Below, piece by piece: positions 25,869 to 34,801 of a DNA stretch of 39,289 bases. Numbering within the stretch: the first letter of the stretch is position 1; each line of letters starts with the position of its first letter. Location of the stretch: contig DRFG01000270.1 in NCBI GenBank assembly GCA_011050655.1, positions 1-39,289 of the forward strand. Direction: 5' to 3'. Made by a program: the position numbers and the translations under genes. The notes beneath the pieces were generated by a model. It searched no databases. It was given only the letters and a program-made list of their open reading frames with translations, and was not told where the DNA came from. The stretch is from Roseobacter sp. (lineage in GTDB: Bacteria > Pseudomonadota > Alphaproteobacteria > Rhodobacterales > Rhodobacteraceae).

Positions 25869-26872
25869 TCGTAGTATCCGGTGATGCGCCCCAATTCCTG
25901 GCCGTTTTCAGTGGCCATGATCTCGGTAAAGCGCGTGTGTCTTAGTTCAAGGCATTCATCATAGAGCGCCTTCAGTTTGGCATCGGCCATCAGGAAGTCA
26001 TATATTTCACGCGCTGCGGCTGATAGACCGACGCCGCGCGTATCTATGTTGCCCTGACGGTTGGCCGTGTTCCAATAGCGGGCGGATTCTCCGACGCGAT
26101 CATTTTGCCCGCCATCGCCACGGTCGACCTTAAGAATGAATTCTTCGGCACTTTTAATGGAATAGTGGTTGATCTGCGCATAGTCGCGCGTGCCATTTGA
26201 AGCAATGGCCTTGTAGGCGCTATCGGTAAATTCTGGTGGCATTGTCTGGCCTGAACCGTTGATCCACTTGAAACCTTGGTCTGAAAAATCATGGGTAACC
26301 GGACGATGCGGGCGGCGAGCGCCTTGGACCTTGTTACGATAGAGCGTTTTGACGGCAGTCAAAACTTCGCGGTTTTCCGCTGCGGCTGTCTCAAGATCTG
26401 CTGCTGTCTGGGTGTACATCTTGCTGACAAGCTCGTCTTTCGCATGCTTGTGGCCTCCGCTGTTGAAAGCGATCGACGTAAAAGACACCACATCGGCATC
26501 ACCGGTTCGGGCAAAAAAGTCGTCGAAAGTTTCAATGTCACCCGTGAAATTCAGAAATTCGTCCGGGTCAGTCGTGTAAACCCACGGCGCTGATTGATAG
26601 CGTCCAAAATGCCCGGCAAAGCGCAGGGCCATGATCAGCCATTTGCCCTGCTTGGGAAACATCACCTTGGGGTTGGGCTGGTGCTTTACCCGGTGGGGCC
26701 AGATTTCCTCGATCCGGTCCAGAATTTTGTCGGTGTTGTCGGTGCAAAAGTTGGAAAAGACTAACAGATCGTCGATACCCAAGGCAAAGTGATGTGCCAT
26801 CCATTCGATAATGTAGGGGCCTTCGTTGCGCATCACCGCAAGAAGTAAAGCTTTTTCACCGCCGATCGACAT
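25865..26872 (-). CDS. Glycosyltransferase family 2-like protein (Glyco_tranf_2_4)
   Basis: A 335-residue GT-A protein, third of its kind in the locus: KALLLAVMRNEGPYIIEWMA, DDLLVFSNFCTDNTD, nucleotide-sugar motif APWVYTTDPDEFLNF, and YAQINHYSIKSAEEFILKVDRG. The DXD is DPD here, as against DCD and DAD in its paralogues. The start ATG at 26872 (MSIGGEKALLL) is preferred to the TTG at 26887. It is on the minus strand, converging on and overlapping the GT-methyltransferase gene by four bases, and is divergent from the GT90 gene. No membrane segment. Substrate unknown. Confidence 0.85.
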   Translation of the reverse strand: MSIGGEKALLLAVMRNEGPYIIEWMAHHFALGIDDLLVFSNFCTDNTDKILDRIEEIWPHRVKHQPNPKVMFPKQGKWLIMALRFAGHFGRYQSAPWVYTTDPDEFLNFTGDIETFDDFFARTGDADVVSFTSIAFNSGGHKHAKDELVSKMYTQTAADLETAAAENREVLTAVKTLYRNKVQGARRPHRPVTHDFSDQGFKWINGSGQTMPPEFTDSAYKAIASNGTRDYAQINHYSIKSAEEFILKVDRGDGGQNDRVGESARYWNTANRQGNIDTRGVGLSAAAREIYDFLMADAKLKALYDECLELRHTRFTEIMATENGQELGRITGYYD

Positions 26873-27098
26873 ATAAATTCGTCCCAATCTCTTGCATGGC
26901 CCAATGCGCAGGGCCGTTATTGACGTCGAGCTTTAGCTTTGCCGACAGCTTGTTGGAGAAGGGACCGCATCATTAGGCAAGGCTGCCTGAGGGATTAAGA
27001 AGGTTGCCTCACCACGCGCGCCCAGCTTATAGTCTGAGCGATAATAGACAAGCCACATTCCCCATCAGAAGCCTGTCTTCCCGAGCATTGAGTGTTTC
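26873..27098. promoter_or_regulatory. Divergent intergenic region between GT2-like and GT90-like genes
   Basis: About 226 bp separate the divergent starts at 26872 and 27099; promoters of both should be here, including the one for the long rightward run up to 35914. No convincing hexamer pair, dyad or RNA signature was recognised; the ribosome-binding site of the rightward gene is weak. Confidence 0.35.
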
Positions 27099-28337
27099 AT
27101 GGCCGTATCGCAGGAATTTGTCGAAAAATCCATTGCACATCAACTGGGTGTCCAAAGCGACGGGGTTTTTTCCGGCGACAGTACCGCCAGACAGCTTGCT
27201 GAACAGGTATCGAGTGGCATGGCGGTGTCATGGGACCATGCAGCGCAGGCACCAAAGCGGTACAATCGCTGGACCGCATCGACTGATCTGGCATCTCCTT
27301 GGCAGCTCGAACACCCCAAGCACACCAATGCTCTCAAATCGACCCACGCCCTGCGTGATATTCTGGAAGCTGGTGCAGATTATGATTTCATGATCGACAT
27401 GCAGGATCACCGGGTGCGCAACATCGTCACCGAAAACGGGCAGATGATGCCGATGTTCTGTTTCAACAGGCTGATCGGGCGGGGACATGGCCGCATCTTG
27501 TGGCCATTGCCGGGCTATCACGATATCGACAGCCCTGATTTTTTGGGCGATCTTGATCCTGCTCGCATCGCTTGGGTCAATAAATCAGACCGCGTTGTAT
27601 GGCGCGGCGGTGCGGGAAATCGGGGCCGCAAGGGCAAGAACGGGCGTGGCAACATGGTGCGTATGCATGCGCTGTTACGCAAGTACAAGAACGGTGAATT
27701 CGACCGTGACCAAACGCTGACCGTCCTTAAAACAATGCAGCGCTTTGGCTTTTTGCACCGTTATATCAATGACCCTCGGTTTGATCTGGGATACACTAAT
27801 TCTGACGGGTTCATCCTTGAAAATGAACCATTTCTGGCCGAGTATGAGCGCCCGCGCATAGAGCGCGAGGATTTTCAGACCTATAAATATATCGTCGTCC
27901 TTCCGGGGAATGACGTTGGATCCAGCCTGTTCTGGTCGTTGAATTCGGGCAGCGTCGCTTTGGTCGTTGATTGTAATTTTGAAACCTTTGCGACGCATCA
28001 TTTTAAACCATGGGAACATTTCGTGCCAATTCGCAAAGGCCACGGCGATGTCAAAAAGCAATTAAAATGGTGCGACGATCACCAAGATGAATGCCAAGCT
28101 ATGACCGTCCGCGCTGCTGAAACCTGCAAGTTGCTTGCCGATCCTGACTTGCGGAAAACTATCCTCTCTGGGGTGGTTGATGGGCTTCGCCAGCGGCTTG
28201 ATCGAACCGTTGTGAAACCCGCAAAAGCGGTCAAGGCACCCGCGTCCGCAGGCCAGTCAAATAGCGATACCACGAAAAGAACGCCGACCGTTTCCGTTGC
28301 CAAGGTCACCAACGCGCGTGAAACATCCAATGGCTGA
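27099..28337 (+). CDS. Glycosyltransferase family 90 (CAP10/LpsA-like) protein
   Basis: A 412-residue protein. Two hallmarks of the CAP10/GT90 family are visible: VVWRGGAGNRGRKGKNGRG near 165-183 (the W-R-G motif), and YKYIVVLPGNDVGSSLFWSL then NSGSVALVV near 265-295, followed by KPWEHFVPIRKGHGDVKKQL. GT90 enzymes are xylosyl-, mannosyl- or glucosyltransferases; bacterial LpsA-like members act in lipopolysaccharide or capsule. The C-terminal ~45 residues are low-complexity Lys/Ala/Thr/Ser. First gene of the co-directional run to 35914. No signal peptide. Donor and acceptor unknown. Confidence 0.83.
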   Translation: MAVSQEFVEKSIAHQLGVQSDGVFSGDSTARQLAEQVSSGMAVSWDHAAQAPKRYNRWTASTDLASPWQLEHPKHTNALKSTHALRDILEAGADYDFMIDMQDHRVRNIVTENGQMMPMFCFNRLIGRGHGRILWPLPGYHDIDSPDFLGDLDPARIAWVNKSDRVVWRGGAGNRGRKGKNGRGNMVRMHALLRKYKNGEFDRDQTLTVLKTMQRFGFLHRYINDPRFDLGYTNSDGFILENEPFLAEYERPRIEREDFQTYKYIVVLPGNDVGSSLFWSLNSGSVALVVDCNFETFATHHFKPWEHFVPIRKGHGDVKKQLKWCDDHQDECQAMTVRAAETCKLLADPDLRKTILSGVVDGLRQRLDRTVVKPAKAVKAPASAGQSNSDTTKRTPTVSVAKVTNARETSNG

Positions 28338-28379
28338 TATGTTCGTCACGCCCGTGCTGACCCTCGAAAGGCCTAACTC

Positions 28380-29267
28380 ATGAGCGCCCCTAATCTGTCG
28401 ATGTTTTTTGTCGTAGACCCACCACGGTATCAAGACATGGGATGCTATCTGGCGGCCTCGATCCGGACTCATCTCGACGAAGATGTCGATTTGATCGGCT
28501 ATTGCCCAGCCGATACCATCAAGGACATGGATCCTTACGCCTTGGCAATATTCAAAAAGTTGAACGTTGATATCCGCCCGATGGACACTCACGGCACGTT
28601 CGACCCTCCTTACCCCCACGGGAACAAGATGATCGCCGCAAGGCAGCCGCGAAGGACGCCATATTCAGCCTTCTTGGACAGCGACATTCTTTTCATCGGG
28701 GCGACCAAGGTGGCCGATCTTATCAAGCCAGGTCACGTTTCGCTGACACCAGCGGCCTCCATGTACTGGTCGGGGCAGAATATATGGAAAGATATTTACG
28801 CCGCATGTGATATGCCAATGCCCGCTGATCGAATTTGGCTGGCCCGGCAACGCCGTCGCAAGCTAATGCCTTACTTCAGTGCCGGTTTCTTTGTGTTTCC
28901 CGAAGGCCCGGTAAACGATGAGGAAGAAAGCTTTGTCGACGTTTGGATGCGGCTGGCGCATATGATTGATCAGGTGGATATCATCAAGAAACGCCCCTAT
29001 CTTGACCAGATGAGCTTGCCGCTGGCGATCCGTGCCGCAGGGTTGGACTGGAACATCCTGCCGGAAGAGCAGCATTATATTCTGGGCGGTCAGATGCGCG
29101 GTGAACCGCTCCCGGCTGATATGAAAATCAAGGCGATCCACTATCGCAACATGAAAGTCCTGAAGGAAGTGGATATGTTGCGCAAAGCCAAAGGCATGTT
29201 GGAACAGCACGTCGGAGAACGGCGGTTCGACCGGATCGACCCCGCCAAATTGCTGGCCGATGACTGA
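28380..29267 (+). CDS. GT8-like / nucleotide-diphospho-sugar transferase fold protein
   Basis: A 295-residue protein with GT-A features: an N-terminal strand LSMFFVVDPPRYQDMGCYLAA, then DVDLIGYC, and YSAFLDSDILFIG near residues 95-107 with the DXD (DSD) element. YFSAGFFVFPEGPV near 165 resembles the acceptor-side FNSGvmvf motif of GT8 proteins, and YLDQMSLPLAI fits the D-Q pair that follows. It is cytoplasmic, with no membrane segment. It follows the GT90 gene after 42 bp and overlaps the alpha/beta-hydrolase start by eight bases. The sugar it transfers is not predictable. Confidence 0.72.
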   Translation: MSAPNLSMFFVVDPPRYQDMGCYLAASIRTHLDEDVDLIGYCPADTIKDMDPYALAIFKKLNVDIRPMDTHGTFDPPYPHGNKMIAARQPRRTPYSAFLDSDILFIGATKVADLIKPGHVSLTPAASMYWSGQNIWKDIYAACDMPMPADRIWLARQRRRKLMPYFSAGFFVFPEGPVNDEEESFVDVWMRLAHMIDQVDIIKKRPYLDQMSLPLAIRAAGLDWNILPEEQHYILGGQMRGEPLPADMKIKAIHYRNMKVLKEVDMLRKAKGMLEQHVGERRFDRIDPAKLLADD

Positions 29268-30129
29268 AAAAGCCACGGCTGCGATTGAAATCCCCCGTGG
29301 TTGGACCGCGCGTCAGGTGATCCACGAGAGCGCACGGTTGCGGCTGGAATATACCGGCCCCGTCCTTGGGGCCACACCAAATGCCATCGTGGCTTTTGCG
29401 CCGGTGGACTTTCCATTTCAGTCGGACCGGGGCGGGTGGGGCACGGCGTCGTTTTCCAAACGTCTTATGCCTCATGTCTGCGTTTTTCACCGCGACCAAG
29501 ACTGGCACCAGCATGATGAATTTTTCGCAGCCATGCAGACCTGCCGGAAGTTTTTCGGGCCTTTGCCGCGACTGACCTCGTACGGGTTCAGCATGGGGGG
29601 CTACGGGGCAATATTAGGCGCACAGGGCCTGAATGCGGCCCGTGCGGTTGCAATATCGCCGCAAAGCTCGATCGACCCGGCGGCTGTAAAATTTGAGCGT
29701 AGATACCATGCGCAATGGGCCGCGATGAATGGGTGGGTGCATGACCTGAACATCCACGTGGACGACCTTAGGGAATACGTTGTGCTTTACGACCCATTGC
29801 ATAAGCAAGACAGCCAGCACGAGATACGTTTGCCCAAGCCCGCCGGGTATCGACGGGTTCTGCTGCACGGGGCAGGGCATGCCGGCATTCAATCACTTGT
29901 CGAAATGGGACAGGCCGAGGCATTATTTGCCCTATTGCGCGGCGACAGTACGCCCGCCCAATTGCGCCAAGCCTACAGGAAAAAACGCGGTGGGGCTTTT
30001 CGCTATCAGCGCAAGGTAGGCACAATTCTGCATGACCGGCGCAAACCGGCAGCACGCATGTTTTTTGACATGGCACATCACAATGGTTTTCATCGCTTGA
30101 TCAAGAAATGGACGCCTTACTACAAATAA
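29260..30129 (+). CDS. Alpha/beta-hydrolase-fold protein of the glycan locus
   Basis: A 289-residue protein. The nucleophile elbow is SYGFSMGGYGAILGA near 107-121 (G-x-S-x-G with Ser as nucleophile), preceded by the strand NAIVAFAPVDFPF; a plausible catalytic histidine is in LLHGAGHAGIQ near 205-215, with an acidic partner likely near VVLYDPLHKQD. The C-terminal 70 residues are basic. No signal peptide, so it would act in the cytoplasm or on a lipid-linked intermediate; deacetylase, acyltransferase or esterase action on a sugar are all open. It overlaps the upstream gene by eight bases. Family assignment is firmer than function. Confidence 0.72.
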   Translation: MTEKATAAIEIPRGWTARQVIHESARLRLEYTGPVLGATPNAIVAFAPVDFPFQSDRGGWGTASFSKRLMPHVCVFHRDQDWHQHDEFFAAMQTCRKFFGPLPRLTSYGFSMGGYGAILGAQGLNAARAVAISPQSSIDPAAVKFERRYHAQWAAMNGWVHDLNIHVDDLREYVVLYDPLHKQDSQHEIRLPKPAGYRRVLLHGAGHAGIQSLVEMGQAEALFALLRGDSTPAQLRQAYRKKRGGAFRYQRKVGTILHDRRKPAARMFFDMAHHNGFHRLIKKWTPYYK

Positions 30130-30219
30130 TTCAGGTTGATAACGATCACCTTTAGCACGACAGCGGTTCATGCCATATCTTGGCCTATTAGAAACCCGGA
30201 CCCACTGAGGACTGACCCT

Positions 30220-31659
30220 ATGCAAGACAAAGAACCCCAGACACACGGTGTTCTTTTAAGAGCAAAGAACGGCGATGTGATCGGCTTTGACGAAACCGGC
30301 CTTCGGATGAATCTGTCCGATAGCGTTATTGCCGATATTCATCGCCGCCTGCCTGAAGGGGGTGAAGTCACGCTTGACCCCGCCGTGTTGGGGGACGTTG
30401 ATGCGTGGAATTTGCGCCAGCGCGGCGATTGGTACATCTTTAGTGCCAATCTGCCAGGCGCACAGGGACCCCGCCAGTTTCGGCGTCGGGTGCAGGCGGA
30501 TGCCGCGGCAAGTGCGCCAGATATCATCGCCGACACGCCAGGTGCGGTCTATGGCCTGCTTGCGCTAGGAGGGCCACGCCGGGCAGTAACGGCCAGTGAG
30601 AGGTTGTCGTTTCCTTATCATGTTGTGACGACCGGAGACGATCTGGGACCAGCTGGTGCGTCGGGGACCGAACACAACGCTGTAAGCGGCTTGATGCAGC
30701 AATTGACCGAACTAACCCGCGACAGCTTGATCGCAGATGAGATATTGCGCCGCAGACAGGCTCAGCATCGGGCACTGCCGCTTATCTATACGCGTTCCGA
30801 AACCGACAGCACCGCCAGTGTTGCTGCGCTGTCGGATGGGATGGCATTTGACAACTTCGGACAAACAGTCGCCAACCTTTGCGCTGCGGGGCGGTCTTTG
30901 GGCAAATCTGTCAAGGTGCTTGCAGTAAGCTTGGATTTCACCTTGGAAGACGTCATCAGCACTGGGCCAGAATGGACGGTGGGAATGTACCGTCTGATGA
31001 CGCGTGTCACTGATCTATTCGCTGACCACGGTATTAGAAAACCGCTGTTCACCACAGTTTTTGACGCAGGTAGCTGTGATATCTCAGATACCCCGGTGTT
31101 GCGGTCACAGTGGGAATTGGCCTGGAACAAAGGCGGGCATGATCATGTCTATACCGCGCCGGGTTATATGTTTTCACAAGACGAGTTTGGTCGCCCGACA
31201 CCCGAGGCTCGTATCGAGATGGCCGAAATGGACGCTTGCGCTATCGAGGCATATAACAGCGACGCACCTTGGTCCTGCCCCGTATTGTTACTGGCCGAAC
31301 GCGAAGCAGATGGCAGGTTAATACGGTGTCGTGGTCAAGCCATGGGCGCTTTTATAATCGATACGGATGACCCTCTGAATGCCGGGGAAAGCTACGGTTT
31401 CCGGTTCGAAGGCGATACCCAGGCGGCTCGTATATTGGATGTGCGGGTGGATACCAAAGACCGAAACGATCTGCTGATAACCTGCGACAAGCCACCCAAG
31501 GGCAAAGACCTGACCCTGTGCTACGCCGTCGGGCACCCAGCCTCGAACGACGGGATGCCAGCAAATCGCGGGGCGTTACGTGACAGCTTTGGCTATGTCA
31601 GCGCCACCGGGCGCATGTTGCACCGATGGGCGCTTCCAGCGGCATTGCCGGTGCATTGA
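30220..31659 (+). CDS. Conserved hypothetical protein, possibly SGNH/sialate-O-acetylesterase-like
   Basis: A 479-residue protein with no motif I can name securely. The region about 185-390 contains PLIYTRSETDSTASVAALSD, KVLAVSLDFTLEDV, KPLFTTVFDAGSCDIS and YTAPGYMFSQDEFGRPTPEA, a layout reminiscent of the carbohydrate-esterase SASA/SGNH fold, and the last 100 residues (GESYGFRFEG to NRGALRDSFGY) are a beta-rich accessory domain. The classical D-x-x-H pair was not identified, so catalysis is unproven. The ATG at 30220 has a GAGG ribosome-binding site and is preferred to the in-frame start at 30136. Its stop overlaps the next start (TGATG). Cytoplasmic by sequence. Confidence 0.6.
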   Translation: MQDKEPQTHGVLLRAKNGDVIGFDETGLRMNLSDSVIADIHRRLPEGGEVTLDPAVLGDVDAWNLRQRGDWYIFSANLPGAQGPRQFRRRVQADAAASAPDIIADTPGAVYGLLALGGPRRAVTASERLSFPYHVVTTGDDLGPAGASGTEHNAVSGLMQQLTELTRDSLIADEILRRRQAQHRALPLIYTRSETDSTASVAALSDGMAFDNFGQTVANLCAAGRSLGKSVKVLAVSLDFTLEDVISTGPEWTVGMYRLMTRVTDLFADHGIRKPLFTTVFDAGSCDISDTPVLRSQWELAWNKGGHDHVYTAPGYMFSQDEFGRPTPEARIEMAEMDACAIEAYNSDAPWSCPVLLLAEREADGRLIRCRGQAMGAFIIDTDDPLNAGESYGFRFEGDTQAARILDVRVDTKDRNDLLITCDKPPKGKDLTLCYAVGHPASNDGMPANRGALRDSFGYVSATGRMLHRWALPAALPVH

Positions 31660-32471
31660 TGGAGATATTCGAACCCGTTTTCATTGACATCACTGTCCCG
31701 GACCAAGTGCTTTTGCGTAAAGACCCGTTGACGCCGCCCCCGCCAAAGCCCTGCACGCCGGCTTCCCATCCGAACGATACAGATGCGATTTGGTACTGCG
31801 GCCATGCGCCTGCCATGACTCTTAACAGCGACGGGGCAATCTTGATCTGGCAACCGGAAAATAGTCTTGGCGGTCCCGCCCGCCAGGCAGAACCAAATAC
31901 TGGGCAGGCACGCTTGGGCGAAAACGGCGGAGTGATTTATCACCGCGAGATCAACGGAGGCTTCGTTGTCGATGCCGCGATCGTCGACGCTGAAAAGTTT
32001 TGTTGTGCTCTACGGGTGAACTCTGAACAAGGGCAGGCCCGCACATTGCTTACTGTAAACCCAACTCAGCACGATAATTACCTATTCGCCAGCGAAAAAG
32101 ACGGCATGCTTGAATGGCGGGATGATGGCGGAACCGCCAGTGTTTCGATGCCATCGCCGGGGGGGGAGTTTTGGGTATTGCTCGGCTATGACAGTGGTAA
32201 ATTGCGGATGAGCGCCGCCAAGGTAGGTGATGTTTTCCCGACCAGTCAAACCAGCGCAGAAAACGCGACCGAGCTGGCCGTGGCACTCGCTGAGGCGAAT
32301 GACCTGTTCATCGGCTGCCGGTCTCATCGCAAGGGTATCCTCAAGACGTTGGGCGCATCGACGATTTTCGATGTATTGATCTGGTTAGACCACGATGGCG
32401 GTACCGCGGTTGACCAGAGCAAGATCACCCAAGCGTGCAGATTTGTCGAAAGCGGGGGGAACGGCGCGTGA
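31659..32471 (+). CDS. Unassigned protein with probable concanavalin/LamG-like beta-sandwich
   Basis: A 270-residue protein I do not recognise. The first 60 residues are proline-rich (TPPPPKPCTPASHP) with VFIDITVPDQVLLRKDPL. The rest alternates short hydrophobic strands and turns: NGGFVVDAAIVD, GQARTLLTVNP, GEFWVLLGYDSGKLRMSAAK and STIFDVLIWLDHDG, the signature-like run of a LamG/pentraxin-type lectin sandwich. A carbohydrate-binding or structural role in the glycan locus is possible. The start at 31659 overlaps the previous stop by one base; an earlier ATG at 31626 is possible. Its end overlaps the sulfatase start by four bases (GTGA), so three genes are coupled. It contains eight consecutive G at 32159-32166. 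Confidence 0.55.
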   Translation: MEIFEPVFIDITVPDQVLLRKDPLTPPPPKPCTPASHPNDTDAIWYCGHAPAMTLNSDGAILIWQPENSLGGPARQAEPNTGQARLGENGGVIYHREINGGFVVDAAIVDAEKFCCALRVNSEQGQARTLLTVNPTQHDNYLFASEKDGMLEWRDDGGTASVSMPSPGGEFWVLLGYDSGKLRMSAAKVGDVFPTSQTSAENATELAVALAEANDLFIGCRSHRKGILKTLGASTIFDVLIWLDHDGGTAVDQSKITQACRFVESGGNGA

Positions 32472-34765
32472 GCTTCACGAAATCAGCGAACAATCAGGGC
32501 AACGTATGCGTCATCTGGGTTGATGACATGATCGACGTCTTCACATGGCGCAACGCCTTTGGGCTGACGATAAGCACCCCCAATATCGACCGTTTCATGA
32601 GCGAGGGAGTTCGGTTTGCCAACGCCTATGCCACTGTGCCGCTATGCGCACCGTGCCGTGCGGAACTGGCAACGGGGCTGTCGCCATTTCGAACCGGATT
32701 GGTCGATCTCAACCGGTTCTGGCGTGATATCTTGCCACCCACCACCGGCTGGCAGTTTGATCTGCGCCGCGCTGGTTTCCGCACCTTTACCACGGGCAAG
32801 GTGGATAGCAATTACAAGCCCATGCCCCATGAATACGCCCGTATTCTGTTTCATGAGCAACCAGAGGCAAAGGATGCAGGCAAGCGTTCTAACGTCAAGA
32901 AATACCTGGATAAGGGGCCTGGGATCGCGGGCGTCAACCATCCCGATGATGACGGCAGTCAGGATGCGAAGTTTTATGACAACAAGGTTGCGCAAAATGC
33001 CATCGACTATCTGGCCCGCGCCGACCCTGACCGCCGCCATCTGATCCAGCTGGGTTTCAAGCACCCGCATTATAATCTGCAATGTCCTGACCGGTTCTAT
33101 CAGCAATATGATGTCGATCAGATAACATGGCCGCAATCTGCGGCACCCGAAGATTACTTTGGCCCGCAAGAGGGTATGGCGGTGTACGAGGCAGCTTATA
33201 TCACCAATGGCCCATGGACGCCGGAAAAGGCCGGCGATCAGGCATGGCGGCAGGTCGTACGCGCCTACTTTGCTGCCATCAGCCACGTGGATTCAGAAAT
33301 CGGTCGGTTCATGGAGGCATTGCGCGGGTCCCAGCTGGGCCAGAATACCACGGTGGTTCTGTTGTCTGACAACGGCTTTAACCTTGGCACCCACGACAGT
33401 TTCCATAAGATGAGCCAGTGGGACAGCGCGGCACACGTTCCGCTGGGCATCTGGAACGCGGGGATGGAAACGGGTCGTGTCGTCGACTTACCGGTATCTC
33501 TGCACAACATACCCAAGACGATCATGGATCTCGCCGGGCTGCCCTATCGCCCTGATTGGACGTCGGGGCAAAGTCTGATGCCGTTGGTTGATGATAGCTT
33601 TGGCCGGTACGACGTCACCAAATCTCCGGTCACCAGCGTGTTTGGCACCTTGTCGGTCCGATCGTCCGAGCCTGACCTGAGCCGCTATCGCTATTTCCGC
33701 TATCCCAATGGCGAAGAGCATATTTATGATCTGGTCGCAGACCCCGGCGAAACAAAGAATATCATAACCGAAGCCCCGCTGGAGGCTCTGCGTGCCACGA
33801 TGGTGGATAATGCGCTGGAACTGGGCCTCGATCTGCGCGGTTTTGAAAACCCTGAACGCGGCGTAAATGCCATGATGGCGCTTGACGGGTCTGTGGTTCT
33901 GGCCGGGGGTAATGCCGACAATGATTATTGGGCCTACGGGGCCAACGCTGAAAAGATCACCGAAGAGCCCGACGGAGGTAAAGACACGCTGTGGTACATG
34001 GCTGGGCCGGATGATTATGTGCTGCACATGCCTGCCTATATTGAAAATATCCGCATCGCCACGGTGGTTTCGCGCAAGGAACAGGACGCGTCCCAAGGCA
34101 AGGAAATCGCCGTGGTCGCGCATCCCGATACCCCGATGAACTTCGAGACCTCGGAGCGCGTAGCCGTCAATGTACATGGCAGCCGAGGCGAGGATGTGAT
34201 GATAGGCGCTAAATACGCAGGGGCGACGTTCTATGGCGGAGCGGGAAATGATATGCTGATCGCCAAATCCGGGCGCGGTAAGGACGTGCATCTGTTTTAC
34301 GGAGGCGCAGGAAACGACACGCTGATCGGCGGCAACGGGCGCGACGTTTTGGATGGCGGCGCAGGTGATGATGTGATCCGCGGTGGCGAAGGACGCAGTA
34401 AAATTTACGGCGGGCCGGGCAACGACGACATCACCGACGGGATCGGAGGATCGGAAATCCATACCGGGCCGGGGCGCAATGTCGTGCGCTCAGCCGGGGG
34501 GGATGATCATATTTATGTGGGAAGCGGTCAGAACCTGATTGAACCAGGCGAGGGGCGGGTGGTCTTCCACGTCGCCTACGGCGGCGTCACGCATATCAGC
34601 GGGTGGCATGATGATTACCAGCTTGATTTATCCGCATGGCCGCGGTTGCCGGAAATCAGGGTTACCCAGAAAAACCGCGCCGATATCCGGCTTGGCGTGT
34701 CATTCATCCGTATTGACGGGCCCGTGTCCGAGAAACAATTGCGTGCGCAGATCAGTCAGGCGTAG
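32468..34765 (+). CDS. Sulfatase with C-terminal RTX-type calcium-binding repeats
   Basis: A 765-residue two-part protein. Residues 10-455 are a type I sulfatase: metal-site NVCVIWVDDMID at 12-23, the formylglycine sequence LCAPCRAELATG at 59-70 with Cys60 as the residue converted to formylglycine, and LLSDNGFNLGTHDSFHK at 298-314 with Asp301, Asn302 and His309. Residues about 571-690 hold GGAGNDxL-type nonapeptide repeats (FYGGAGNDMLIAKSG, YGGAGNDTLIGG, LDGGAGDDVIRGG, YGGPGNDDI), the calcium beta-roll of RTX proteins. There is no signal peptide; RTX ends usually imply type I secretion. It would cleave sulfate esters on a surface or extracellular polysaccharide. GTG start overlaps the previous gene by four bases. 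Confidence 0.9.
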   Translation: MSFTKSANNQGNVCVIWVDDMIDVFTWRNAFGLTISTPNIDRFMSEGVRFANAYATVPLCAPCRAELATGLSPFRTGLVDLNRFWRDILPPTTGWQFDLRRAGFRTFTTGKVDSNYKPMPHEYARILFHEQPEAKDAGKRSNVKKYLDKGPGIAGVNHPDDDGSQDAKFYDNKVAQNAIDYLARADPDRRHLIQLGFKHPHYNLQCPDRFYQQYDVDQITWPQSAAPEDYFGPQEGMAVYEAAYITNGPWTPEKAGDQAWRQVVRAYFAAISHVDSEIGRFMEALRGSQLGQNTTVVLLSDNGFNLGTHDSFHKMSQWDSAAHVPLGIWNAGMETGRVVDLPVSLHNIPKTIMDLAGLPYRPDWTSGQSLMPLVDDSFGRYDVTKSPVTSVFGTLSVRSSEPDLSRYRYFRYPNGEEHIYDLVADPGETKNIITEAPLEALRATMVDNALELGLDLRGFENPERGVNAMMALDGSVVLAGGNADNDYWAYGANAEKITEEPDGGKDTLWYMAGPDDYVLHMPAYIENIRIATVVSRKEQDASQGKEIAVVAHPDTPMNFETSERVAVNVHGSRGEDVMIGAKYAGATFYGGAGNDMLIAKSGRGKDVHLFYGGAGNDTLIGGNGRDVLDGGAGDDVIRGGEGRSKIYGGPGNDDITDGIGGSEIHTGPGRNVVRSAGGDDHIYVGSGQNLIEPGEGRVVFHVAYGGVTHISGWHDDYQLDLSAWPRLPEIRVTQKNRADIRLGVSFIRIDGPVSEKQLRAQISQA

Positions 34766-34801
34766 ACGCCGGAACCGGCAAATACCAAGAAAGAAAACCA
34801 C

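Noticed and set aside
32159-32166. G8 run inside the beta-sandwich-like gene as a second phase-variation tract
   Set aside because: Eight G is within what chance gives at this GC content, and the reading frame is continuous through it; only the G11 run was kept.
33488-34462. Long minus-strand open frame opposite the sulfatase
   Set aside because: It lies wholly within the strongly supported sulfatase gene and its translation is compositionally odd (many His and Ile) with no domain pattern.
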